Both the position numbers and the translations under genes were made by a program. Below the pieces are notes generated by a model. The model worked only from the letters and a program-made list of their open reading frames with translations. It did no database searches and was not told the DNA's origin. From Limanda limanda (lineage: Eukaryota; Chordata; Actinopteri; Pleuronectiformes; Pleuronectidae), in the NCBI RefSeq assembly GCF_963576545.1, contig NC_083653.1, positions 12,905,858 through 12,969,857 on the forward strand: a stretch of DNA of 64,000 nucleotides, given 5' to 3'. Position 1 is the first letter of the stretch. Each line of letters begins with the position of its first letter. This document shows positions 36,961 through 49,305 of the stretch, in pieces.

Positions 36961-38620
36961 GTTACTCAGTATATATACGTTTTAAATTACACATCATATT
37001 TTCTGATATTTTTATCTCAAAATCTAATCATTTTAAGGCTCTGCATGGAGCCACACTTTAACATTTCACATCTGTCAACAATGTCGAGTGAAGTCACATG
37101 AGTCAACATCAGTTATGGCGTGAAGACTAGTTTGAAAATGGAAAAAAAAAATCAGAGAGGGGGAAAAAGAAACAATCTTACCAGAACTCTGTAGCCTGCA
37201 ACTCATTACGGCTTGGGGCTGGCAGCTCAAGGCCACATTAGCCACTAAAAGTAAAACACAGCCGAATCGCTAACTGATTTGTTGGCGGTCAAGTTGCTTG
37301 GTGGGCATTATAGTGACAATGTTTTGATAAGGACAAAATATATGGAAGAAATAAGATGATATCGCTGATTCTGGTTCTGCTGCAGTGATTTTGATTCTTT
37401 TTTAAAACCGTACAATCCAACGATGTTTAAGAGTGTAGTGGTATATCGATGGAGTACTCTTTCCACATTTTTATAAACCTACTGCAACTCCTGAGTCACT
37501 ACAGTCATACTCTTATCCCACATATGCAGAGAAAGATACCTTTTCTCATTGAGTCGGCAGCCACAGGAAAGACATGTGGGATTCAAACAAAGATTGTGAT
37601 GAGTCAGCGAAACCTATCAAGCCCCATGTGGCATTGAGGGAGGAATGTGGGCACACAGAGAAACACTGGTCACCATTAACCACATCAGATCCCAGATGAT
37701 TCATCCCTCATAGATGGAGTGCATGTGCGTCTGTGGGCATGTGGCTTTTGTGTCCTAGTCTGTCTACAGACATCCCTGCATCCTTCGTCTTTCCAGTTGC
37801 GACCTTAGAGGCATTTTGCGTCCGTCTGAATCTTGGCATTTGTAAAATGTTGCTGAAACTAGGAGATATTTCAATGGCGCGCCCAACTATTTCCCTTTCC
37901 CTTTGCTAATCTATGTGGTCTGCCTAATATGTTCCGACATATCACACAATAACTATTGAGAAAAAAATTCAGAATTTATGCTGTTTGAAATTGGTGAGAA
38001 AAACATTTTCTTGGGATTATAATGAAAAAATTCACCCCAAAAAATGAAGCCAAGTCATCAAACTGCCAACCTGTGCAAAACTTTGCTCTTATTCTCAGTC
38101 CTTAAGCAGGAATGTTTGTTTCACAACAACACCGACCACTCGCATGACCCGCACTGTCTTCCAGAGGCCTAATCAATAACCCATCAGGAGTGGTATTGGC
38201 TAATGTTGTGACAGCCTGATTGATTGTTTGTTACAAAGAATGTGAGGATGACGTCAAGTTTCCAGTTCAGAGGGACAGGAGTGAACTTCTTATTGTTCTA
38301 AAAACATAGCGGCGCCAGTTCTAAGAATGGCTGGAACTTTACTTTTCAATCTTGTACATGAAACATATTGTGGTTTGTGAAACTTCAACATCTCAACAGG
38401 CAAACAAAATCAGTCCCATATCCGAGCAGCCATTCTCACTGTCCCTCCCAACAAGAGTATAAAAATTCGCTGCTTTCATTTTAGAACATTCACAGGTGTC
38501 AAGGAATGTATGATACTTTACTGCGTTACAAAACCTCACATCTTAAGGCTGACGAACTAAATCATTTACATTGTGTTTGTTTAATCAATTAGTGTGGTAA
38601 TAAACGTGGTGCTAGTAGGT
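36961..38620. other. gene-free interval
   Basis: No exon. A TATAAAAA string at about 38457 is isolated from any other promoter element. Confidence 0.45.
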
Positions 38621-38790
38621 GTTGAGGAATTCTTGACCATCCTCACACATTACTGCATATGCCAATGTTAATTATGTATATAATGTAATATTATATCATA
38701 TCTGTACAGGAGAATAGGGCATGTTTAGTTCCACAGATACTCCATTACCAAGGCCAGGCTATAGATAAAGGGCCCACCAACAGTACATTG
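38621..38790 (+). repeat. dispersed repeat shared with elovl4b intron 5, copy 1
   Basis: Starts GTTGAGGAATTCTTGACCAT and ends GGGCCCACCAACAGTACATT. It aligns along its length with 57551-57728 in the same orientation. No coding frame and no recognised family. Confidence 0.8.
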
Positions 38791-40978
38791 ATAAAATATT
38801 TCACAATGCAACTATTCATCTCATGTTGCTTTGCAGGACAGAATCTTTCATGTAGATCTTGTATTTGTTTGCTAAATAAAACCCATGTGACTGAGCCCCC
38901 CCCCCCTCGCCCCCTCCCGCAGAAGAATGCTCATCGTGTATTTTTCTCACACGATCACAAAACCATAACAGAGGTTATGGTTAACTGGTCAGGAAAGGAT
39001 CAATTAACACGTGTAATTGGTGCATTTGAAATGAGTAATTTGCATCACTTAGTCTCTCATTAAATATTAGACGACAGATTTACTGTACGTAGTTATGTGG
39101 GGTGAGTGGAGTTACTGTAGTCAACCAGATGGTACCAGGCATGAAAATATGCAACAAGCAACTCGATGCACAACAAACATCCATTCACATACCCTCAATT
39201 CAACAGGTCTCACTATTTATCGGATCAAACTAACATGTCTTTTTTGCAGTCTTTTTTTTAAGTGTAACTGCAAAAAAACAACATAATGTTTCACATCACA
39301 TCAACTGCGCAGATGTGTTTGAGAAACATCCAGTACTGACGACAAATTGAAATTACTACTCACACAAAAATCCCTTTTGTATCTATCCAAAGAGAAAACC
39401 CTAATAACTTCTGCTTAAATCCAAACCTTTTAAATTACATCACATGCCACAGGCTACTACTTATAGCAGCAACACAGCCAGTTCTGTGTTGATCCATTAA
39501 CTCTGAAAAGTCTGGTTGTATAACTGGCCATATCCTCTGAAAAGAAAATCCACAACTGAAGATCTAACTCTTAGCAGGAGACTCAAAGGCTTAAGACTGA
39601 TTATTGCTCTCCACTGAGTCATTGCCTTTATTATTCGTGCATCAAATTTGAAAATCCTTAACTTCATTGAATTTCTGACTTGAGATAACTTTGTTGATTC
39701 AGAATTTAGATTTTAGTAATGAAATATTGGCATTGGATACTTTACCAGCTGAGCATCTGTATCTGTATAAATATTTACAATATATACTATTACAATATTA
39801 CAAACCCTCACACACCCTCATTAACTGGAAGTATGTCCCGAATGGCAGTGTTGAGACATGTTTCCAGAGTAGTCTGAGTTTGAAACCAACAGGGGAAAGA
39901 TTGGGGATTTTTTTGGTCTTGTCTGTTCTTAACTCCCGGAGCAATCTCTGTTTTGGGAATACAACTGGGGTTTCAACATAATTGTCTCTTGTTGGCCTGT
40001 AAAACAGGGATGTTTAAAAAGTAATATCCGCACTGGTATTAAAGCCAAAGCAACAACTCAGATAACTTCCAACTCCCATTTCTATTTTTCATTATAAACA
40101 TGTAAAACAATTTGATATAATAACATATTAATGATATGATATATAATAAATATTAATTTATACAATATATATTGTGCAAAACTGATTTACATTGAAGTTA
40201 AAATGAGACTTCAACATCCATGCTATGTCTCTATGTAAAAAGGCACAGCAATTACTGTTTTCAGACAAAACTGAAGTTTGATCTGTTAGTGAAAACATTG
40301 ACTTGGTGTTGGCGCTATAGATTAAAAGTCAGGGTTTCACCCAATTTGTTTGGAAGTGTCCTCTGGGTTGTGTGGATGTCTGCAAAAATGTTTCATTAAT
40401 AAAGACTGAAGATACAAGTATTCAGCTGAAAGTAAGCACAGATTTCAAGCCTGGCCTACTTTTAAGGATTGTGGACAGACTCTATCAGATCAAACACAGT
40501 CATATGCAAACTAGAAGTGGAAGCTCATCTTTCATGCTAAGAGTAAACTTGCTCTCCAACACATACACGTACAATACAAATTAAGCCAGTAAACACATAG
40601 CCCACGCAAAAACAAATTTGTGATAGCTGCAGTTACTGCTTCAGTACCTGGGAAGAGGAAAAGCAGCAGATATTTTCCCACTGTGTTTACATTATGTAAA
40701 TGACTCTGTTTCGAATTTAATTTGCATGTCGGACTTACGGCCACTTGGATGATACCATACGTGCAGTTTGTAGGCTTTAAACAGCCCTGATTGGATGACT
40801 GCATAATAACCTAATTTGGATAATATTTACTGTGTGCTATTTCACTTATGATATGATATGCAAAACAGATGTGAACACACAGGGTTTAACAAATAACGTC
40901 AACAAAGGCTCTCTTCCACTGGGGCGTGCCACAGAGACAGTGAGCCAGCTCAGACAGCACCAGAGGAACTGCCCTTTT
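38791..40978. other. gene-free interval
   Basis: Contains a nine-base C run (about 38899) and AT-rich stretches (40100-40180). The open frames are short and unrelated to known proteins. Confidence 0.45.
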
Positions 40979-41400
40979 GAGAATAAAGTCATAATATTAC
41001 GAGCATAAAGCTCAGAAGAAACTTGTTTAATAATCAGAATTTTGTGCAATATTACAAGGAAAAAGTCATAATATTCCAAGAAAAAATTCATAAAATCACC
41101 AGAGGAAAGTTAGAATAAATAAGAATAAAGAATCTTTTTTTAAAGAAATAAACAGCAAGAAGAAACCTTGTTCGCCAGAGTTTCACTTTTTCTGGATATC
41201 ACCCATATGCTAAAGTATCATATTGCAAGATGTTCAATATTCAGCATTTTAAGGTATCAGAATTATCTTCTGATATTCTCCCTCTTAATCAGAAATTATG
41301 ACTATATTCTCGACTTTTTGTTACTTTTTTCTTGAAACAACTTATTACAACTTTATTTTTTTTAACTACTACTGTTTCCTCATTTAATGACTTTTTTCTA
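40979..41400. repeat. decayed inverted array of AAGTCATAATATTACGAG-type units
   Basis: The left part (40979-41130) has repeated variants of 'aaagtcataatatt(a/c)c(g/a)ag'. The right part (41290-41370) has the inverted form (ATTATGACTATATTCTCGAC, then GTTACTTTTTTCTTG and TTATTACAACTTTATT). The whole resembles a foldback fish repeat built from units of about 20 bp, now strongly diverged. Confidence 0.5.
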
Positions 41401-42916
41401 AATATCCCATCATTTCTTATCTTCCTTTTGGTCCTAATACTCAAACTAAACTACACTAAAATATGCTCAACATGAGGTGTTGTATATAGTTACAACTTAT
41501 GACTGTAATGTACAAAAGGTTTTGAAGACAGCATGGTGCTGGTAAGATTGGGAGAAGTCAGCAGAGATCTGGATCAACACAAGTGTGTGATATATAGAGG
41601 GTATAGTGAAATAATAGAGGATTAGTTCGGTAATGGACCGTGAAATATCCATTACCTGCAGTGACTCTGGAAGTAAGCTCAATTACATCAAATGAAACGA
41701 GCTGCTGCATGGTTGTGAGTGACACTTCTCAGTGAGCAAGACATGTGTTACGTTGCTGGACTCTTAGCAAAGACCCAGAATAACTATTTTATTGGCAAAA
41801 AAAACACACTTTTAGTGAACATTTCCTGGACTGTCACTGTTGCCCCGTTACACTGCTGTCGTGTCGGAGCTGCCGGCAGAGACGACCAACTGGACCGACT
41901 CCAAAAGTTTTAGTAAGTACCCTTCATTTACACAGCCACATTTATAAATAAAGGGCTCAAGCTGAAAAATAGCAGAATCGCCCAGTAACTGTGAGTGCAT
42001 TGGGTTTTCACAACAAGGTCATTTTTTGGATCATGAGTATATATTTACAGAGTACATACTGAGTGGTCTATGTGAGCTTGGTACATAGTAAAAGGCCACT
42101 ACAGCAAGTGAAAAGGACAAATGTGTATTGGCACAAACAGACACCATTGGGTGAAATATACTGCATAAAAAGAACAACCCTACGGTCATAAAACACCAGG
42201 CTTTATGGATGCAAAAATATTTTGGGAAACATGTGGTGCACAAGCATCAGGGCTCTGTGGCTGAAATCTTCTTTTTTATATTTCTTACAAAGTTGATTAT
42301 TCATGTTTTTCCTTCTTCTGCTGAAGAATACAACCACACTTAATGTTCCATTTATGAAGAGAGCAAAGGGCTATGGGGGGTTGGTCCCCCTCAGCCCTTG
42401 TTGCTTTCTACTCCTATATATCTGCCCCACTGAGACAAAGAGAAAGTCCGTTTCTGTGCAGCCTTAGCATAAACCACGAGTAACCAAAGCTGCCAGATTT
42501 AATATGAGTAAAACCAGTGTCAGACCCACTATAATAACACACCAGTGACAGGACCTTCAGTTTGACCTGTTATTTCTGTCGGTGCTGACTTTGAGGATAA
42601 CTTAAAGGAATGTTTAAGAAGTCAATGAATTTAATCTAATCATAAGCAGGACAAATATTGATTGATAAAATATGCAGTGTGGCCCCTACTTATCTTTTCC
42701 CACCTGTGCTTCTCCTGCCCTCTGACAAGAAAGTAATGTTGCTGAAGAAGACAAATATTTTGATACAATGAGCTGACATGGACACTTGGATTCATGTCAA
42801 TTTTAGGACAATTCTGGGAAGTAATGGGCTACATGTGTATGAGGGATATATATGATTTCTGAGTTAGTTTGTTAAGAGGAGTCGTTGAATTTATATCAGG
42901 CTGTATCAGGGATGTT
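41401..42916. other. gene-free interval
   Basis: No coding signature on either strand. Confidence 0.45.
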
Positions 42917-43258
42917 CATATAGGCCGTATATATATAAAGATGCACAACACATTTCCACTTCCTCCTGCTATGCAGAAATGAAGCCAAAATATCCTGGAT
43001 ATAACATCGCCATCTTGCACTGATGACGTTATTTGATGCAAGAGTCTGCGCAAGTCGGTCTCAACTCCAGAGTCCTAGCGAGTTTCTGTCAGCTGTAAAA
43101 AGACAGAAACCAAAAAACGACAGAAACTTTATTCAACATGTGCTTTGGCTTTTTATTTAAGTCCCATTCCCTAACAAGGAGGAAGTTGGATTTATGTCCA
43201 ATACTGCAGCCAGCCACCAGGGGGCCTTTGGTCGTCCGTCTTTATATACAGTACATGG
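42917..43258. mobile_element. MITE with TATATAAAGATG-type ends, carrying a CTCF-like site
   Basis: Left end ATAGGCCGTATATATATAAA then GATG. The right end as reverse complement is CCATGTACTGTATATAAAGA then CGGAC. The inner part has the fish-typical GAAATGAAGCCAAAATATCC and ACTGCAGCCAGCCACCAGGG blocks. No transposase is present. Confidence 0.65.
43213..43226 (+). promoter_or_regulatory. CTCF-like motif inside a MITE
   Basis: GCCACCAGGGGGCC matches the CTCF core CCACCAGGGGGC exactly over 12 bases. It is part of the repeat's conserved body, so other genomic copies probably carry it too. Confidence 0.55.
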
Positions 43259-43613
43259 GGATGTTTCAGACACATGAAACACTATTAAAGTACATTAAAG
43301 TACACACTGAGATCTATTTTATTCTGTAAACTGTGCATTATGAGATGCAATGCAATTTAAGGTTATGCGTAGTAACTCTAGTTCTACGAGCACAGGAGGG
43401 GCTGTTTCTCTTCCTCCATTCTGTTTGTCAGGCGTGTTTTTATGGGCATCACATCACACACCAAAGTCAGTGGCAGTGAGTTACAACGTACAACCTTTGT
43501 TCTACTTAACAGAAACTGGGCCCCATTAATTTATCATTATTAAAAGGTAACCCTTGTTTATTAAATTTGAGTTGGTCACTGCCCACAGCTGCTTTCATTC
43601 TGAATAACGCATC

Positions 43614-43740
43614 AAATTATCTATTTTCTACAGTGACAATCCTGAAATGATCTATTCAACAGTGAATATGTTGGACTTTACTTTGAAAAATCACCAAATC
43701 CATTCAGTAAAAATGTTTGATGTTCAGTATGTAGGTAGTC
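43614..43740 (+). repeat. direct duplication, copy 1
   Basis: About 127 bp starting AAATTATCTATTTTCTACAG. Matches 43820-43947 with only a handful of differences. Confidence 0.93.
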
Positions 43741-43819
43741 AGAGAGCTGAACACAGGCATATCAGTCTCTCTCTGAATTTATTGAGCAAAGTGTTTTTAT
43801 AGTACTTTGAAGTATCCTG

Positions 43820-43947
43820 AAATTATCTATTTTCTACAGTCACAATCCTGAAATGATCTATTCAACAGTGAAAATGTTGGACTTTACTTTGAAAAATCTC
43901 CAAATCCATTCAGTAAAAATGTTTGATATTCATTATGTAGGCAAGTC
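43820..43947 (+). repeat. direct duplication, copy 2
   Basis: Offset 206 bp from copy 1. Differences are single substitutions (for example GTGAC/GTCAC, GAATATG/GAAAATG, ATCACC/ATCTCC) and a base or two near the end. Confidence 0.93.
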
Positions 43948-46900
43948 ATATCAAGCTTATAGTCTATCAATGCACATATATGTAATAGTTACAAGTGCTC
44001 TATTATTTTTTAAAATTGTATTAATTTGAGTAATCACCAAATACCGAATCTTGCAGTTTTCAAATATCTTTGGCATTTTACACCCAGCTTCTTGAAGGTA
44101 ATCATCCCAAGGCGGCACACTGGCACAGGTCAGCCTTCCTCTCCAGGTGACGTCAGACTCTGACCTCGGCCGCCGCAGGGTCGCAGGCAGTGGGTCAGCC
44201 TGCGGCAATGCATCCAGTCCAGATTAACATTAACAGAACATGACAGTGCTGAGAGGCTTTCAGCTCTCTGGGGCAGGGGATTAGCTACCGACTGCTATAC
44301 CTGCAGCTCCTGCCTAGAACTAATGCTGCCCCAATTCCATACTCCATACCAATATAAGAAGGTTTAAAGTATATGCATATAAGTCAGTATGCACACTAGG
44401 CAGAAAGAGTGCTATTGATGGCCTCACGGCTACTAATGGTTCCTAACAGTAATGATTCAGCTCAAGAAATGTTTCTAGAAAACCAGAAAATTATGATTAA
44501 GTCTTTGGGAAAACTAGAAAGGACAATCTATGAATGTGAATACTATACACTATACTACTACCACAGGTTGTGGAAATTCTGGAGGGAGTGGAGGAAATAA
44601 CCCTGATAATGAGTAAAGCTTGATACTGAAACCTTGCGTTATAAAGTTGAGGTATGGAATTTGAAAGATGAGCATTTAACGGGCAACTTCAAAGCGTCTG
44701 GCTTCAGTTAGTGGTAGGATCCAGCTGCTTGAAGTTTGATTCATACCAGCCACTGAAAACCAGGAAATCTCGGCCGCAGACCCAATTTTAACTGTTTCTT
44801 TTTTAAATCTGTGTCTCACAAATCAGATTTATGTGTATGAAGTGCAATAATCATGCAGTCCCACTTTACATCTGATTGGCTGGAGCATTCAAAAGTCCCA
44901 CTTTGATAGTGTAGTATGATGATTGGTCACCATGGACAGATCACCTTGACATTTTGTATTTGTATTTAAAGCAATACTACACAAGCATTCAAGCAGAGTC
45001 AAAATATTTCCTCATGGTACACTGATGTGGATAGGAAGAATGGTGCTGCTTTCATTTCCACATTTCCTTCATTTCCACTCAATTTCTTTCCAAGAAATTG
45101 GATAGTTGCAAAATCAAATGCCTCAATTCCTTAGAATCAGGTCCATCGAGCTCAAGAGTCATGTTGAGCTGTAGGTCAGTTACAAAATATTTAGAAGTCA
45201 TCAAAAACCAGAATTGTAAAGAAAAATGATCAAGAATTCTTAACAGAGTTTGGTGTATTTGTAACAGCCACATCTATTCTGATTCACAAAGCCGGGGATC
45301 ATGGGTAATATTCACTACTCAGTTGTGTTTCAGTTAGGGGGGGTTTGTACGTGAAGACCACTTTGTCTTCAGAGGCCACTGTAGCCCAGCTAAAGTTAAA
45401 TAGTGTTGCTTTAATTACATGAGCAGGACTGATGGCACTGTCAGACACTAGCTTTGAGCTTTCAATTCATGATTTTATTTTAATCTCTTCACTGAGCACA
45501 ACTCAAAGAAACAAAAAAATTGTCCCAGACAGGAAAACTCAAGTAAATCTAAATCTGCCATTTAACCAATCTGTCCCCATTAACCATGTTTCCATTCTGG
45601 ACTTATTGATATAGTCCTGAACCAGCAAATATAATTAGTGACCACATGTCACTGGAAAGGTTTCATGTTGACTCCTGGTTTCCAGGCCACACATGGCAGA
45701 TCCCCTCTACTGGCTGTACATCAAACTTCTTGTAACTCTAAAACTGTTCCAATTACTCTTGTTTTGTGCAGCCGTACTTGTTTTGCACTGCACCATCCAA
45801 CAATCCAAACATCCAACCGTGCACTATGACAAAGGTTGCTCCGCGCAGTCGCGATTAGCGGCTGCACTGTGAAAGAGTGAGAAATATAAAACCAGGGAAT
45901 CATATTTCCTGACCTGATGCCAGTTCAGTGAACAGAGAGTACCTGCTTCCAGCTAACTTTACTCCACGGAGAAAAACATTTTCCCCCTTAAGATATCGTC
46001 ATAGTGCTACAAACTGCTCACATCAGGATCGCACATTCATCACATTCTGTGTAAGAGCCCATAAAGTGGCTTATGAGGAGCTTTTTACAGTGTTTTTCCC
46101 ACTGTGTAAAGACCTCGTTTGTTAATATACTCTAGAAAGGTGAAAAATAAGTGGATTTTTACAAGTGGAGTTTGGTCATAGGTATCAAATGGCCGCTGTT
46201 TGTGGTGAATGTAACTAACCATGCTTACGTCACCAGAGGGTTAAAGAGAATGTATCATAGCCTCATAATAATAAATGGTAATAGACGGATAAAAAGCTAA
46301 TTTGACTTCTAACTGTTTCACACGTTGGTCTTCATGTTGTTTTCTTCTCACTCTCTCTTATTTCACTGCGGATGCTACGAGGCCGCTTTTCATTAAGTGT
46401 TCCAGTATTCTGGGATCACTGCACAGGTAACGCTATGGCCGAAGCCAGGACAAAGAATGTCATTCCTGGACGTGCAGCTTAGGGCCGAGACTCGGGTTTC
46501 ATCGTGGAAGAACGGGTGGGCCAGCCAAGTCGAGCCCCCACCCCCACCCGCAGAGCCACCAACCTGAGATCTCCCTATGTGTAACGTCTGTGGTCTGCAC
46601 CCGACGGTGATTGACAGGCCGCACCGCAGGTAATGAAAATATTATAGAAGACCATATGGTGACGGTATTAATCTAACTACCTGTTAAAGCTCACCTCTCA
46701 CAGCAGTGGAAACTTTCACAAAAAGGCGACCACACACAAACACATGCCCTGAAACAAAAAGTCCTCATAGTAGATATTGCTCTTTTCTTTCATCACAGGG
46801 TGTGCAGGTTTGTTTTCAGCCACTGACCCTCTACTTTTTATGAATGGCGACTCAATGAAGCAAGTTCATCTGTGCAGCAATCCTGTCTCGGCTTAATGAC

Positions 46901-47460
46901 TAAATACCTTAAATATTACAGTGTTTTATGTCATTATGCATTTACTCTTAATTATCTATAACAGACATCAGCGTGTGAGGATGGGTACATCCACACCTGA
47001 ATCCAAAACTGTAATTAAGGGTGTGCCGAGGAGATTCCTGCCCTCCTCACTACCGACAGTATGTATAAATTATACAGTCTCAGGAGCTAGTTCTAGTTTA
47101 CGTTGAGAAGCCATTATCATATCATCTTTTTTTCTCATATTTAACTCAACTGATGATTCAGGAAACATATACCACATGTGGTTTAGTAAACATTAAACTT
47201 AAAGTACGATTATCTTGATGTAAAATCTGAATAATCACCTCAAACACTGTATATAACAGATTTTCTTCATTTATCTTTTTTTCTTTGTGTTCAGCTAACC
47301 TACCCTGTATATGTGAGATGTGGAAGCCAATGAGATGAAAAAACAGAAGAGAAACTTTCTCTGAAAGACAGCGATGAAGGAAAAATGGGCAGAATTGAGA
47401 CAAAGAAAGCATAACACAGTGAGTGAACGAAATGAGGAAAGAACTCAAAGAAAGAAATGA
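43948..47460. other. gene-free interval
   Basis: GC-rich islets at 44100-44220, 45838-45870 and 46430-46640 stand out from AT-rich surroundings. None holds a recognisable exon. Confidence 0.4.
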
Positions 47461-47466
47461 AGATAG

Positions 47467-47494
47467 GAAGGAAGGAAAGAAAGAAAGAAAGAAA
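47467..47494. repeat. (GGAA)/(GAAA)n microsatellite
   Basis: Two GGAA units followed by about five GAAA units. Confidence 0.9.
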
Positions 47495-47590
47495 ACTGCG
47501 CCTTGCATTTTGTGCACGTGGCCACTTTTGACCACACACTGCAGCAGGGGAGGGGTTCCCCTCACACAGAGGCCAACTGAGGACACGAGC

Positions 47591-47781
<191 letters not shown>

Positions 47782-47789
47782 CACATAAG

Positions 47790-49038
47790 AGACGTATAAA
47801 TGTGTGCAGCTCCAGTCTCGTTTTTATGGCAGGCCGTAAAATAAAAGCCCAGTTCTACTAAAAAATGGCCCAGGCTTGTGACCTTATGCCCCATCATGTG
47901 AGCTACAGACTGAGAGAGATCAACTACCGTAAGGGGCCAGTTAAAGCTCAGCCTGATGTATATGACTTTCAAATTAAATCTACGTGACGAGACTGGAATG
48001 GAACGGACCCAATCCAGATTATAGAGAAACCGGCAATAAGATACAATGGGAGAAAACATAGTTATGGGGCAAGGGGCACAAATGAGCGCAGCGTGAGTAC
48101 AGTCGTTAACATGAAATAGTTGGTGCACTTTTCCACATATATGACAATTATATATATATATAACAGGAAACACATATGCTACAGTTGTTCCACTGCAGGA
48201 TGTAAGTGCATTGTGCTGATTTGACATTCATAGCGCACCTACAGTACAAACTAACACACACACACACGGCCAAACCATTGAGAAAAGTCTCAGAACCAAA
48301 TCTCCTTAAGCGTGTAATTTCCTGGCCGCAGGTGCAGAGACAGAGACTGGACTCCAGAAAACAATCTTCACGGAGATTTTTGCAGGTGTTGATACATTGA
48401 TGTGTTGTTGGAGTTTTTCTGAATGTGTGAGTATGTGCACAGTGCACTTCATGCTGCAAGACTTTGACCTCCGACCTCTCCCGGTTACAGGAGTCTCGTG
48501 TGAACGAAACTACCCCCTCAGTGCTGCAGCAGCAGAGTGTTTTGGAAAAGTGGTATTTCCCAAAAGACTTTTTTAAAACCGTGAGCGGCTCCAGAGGTAT
48601 GTGGAAAATGGTTTGTCCCAGGTGGTTGGCTGTGAATGTGCCCTACAGAAGTAAATTTCTCTCGCAGAGACTTTGGCGGTATGCACACAGTGTGTTCCAG
48701 CATAAATCACAAGTTAATTTATCTCCGGTGGATGCTTCGGGGGTGAGAGAAGGGATGGTGGACTGGAAACTGAAATGTGTACCCTTTTCTGAAAATGGCA
48801 CTGCCAGATGTAAAACGAAATGTGAAGAGCATGAAGAGCGATAGAAGTGAGGGAGCGTAACAGACAGAAAAGGGCACAGGGTGGATTCTAAAGAATAGAA
48901 AGAAGAGACATGACAAGGATGAATTGAAAGAAGCCAGAGAAAGAGAAGAGGAAGAGGAAAAACAGGAAGCTCAGTCAACAACACATGACACTTAAATTCT
49001 ACTATATAACCCATTTAACACATACTCACACAGATTGG
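47790..49038. other. no recognised gene
   Basis: A 126-codon frame at 48464-48844 has no family resemblance and no clear splice borders. Confidence 0.4.
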
Positions 49039-49259
49039 CACAAGGGTTCTTATTAGGACTTTGCATTGACTTCCATTCATTGTGCAGAGCACCAGCTAAC
49101 CTTAATCTGACGACAATTTACATCTTTCCTCCATAGCCTTAACCAGGACCTCAGAAATTAAGATTATCGGGACAGAGCTTTGGTCCCCATAAGGTCCACT
49201 GGTCCTGAAAAGGTCTGTGTTTACACTGGAATAGGTCCCAAAGAGGTACATAAATGACT

Positions 49260-49304
<45 letters not shown>
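49039..49304 (+). repeat. fish dispersed repeat ending in (CA)n
   Basis: GGACTTTGCATTGACTTCCA, then CATTCATTGTGCAGAGCACC, then CCAGGACCTCAGAAATTAAG, then GGTCCCAAAGAGGTACATAA, running into about 20 CA units (49262-49304). This arrangement recurs in many fish genomes, with the CA tract as its tail. Confidence 0.6.

Positions 49305-49305
<1 letters not shown>

Noticed and set aside
44100..44220. GC-rich islet with an 83-codon minus-strand frame, possible exon
   Set aside because: No family resemblance and no convincing acceptor and donor around it.
45885..45930. TATAAAA with a GC-rich patch upstream, possible promoter
   Set aside because: No initiator at the right distance, no splice donor and no exon. 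AT-rich DNA gives such strings often. The TATAAAAA at 38457 was rejected likewise.
48464..48844. 126-codon + strand open frame
   Set aside because: No recognisable family, no paired splice sites, base composition like the neighbouring noncoding DNA.
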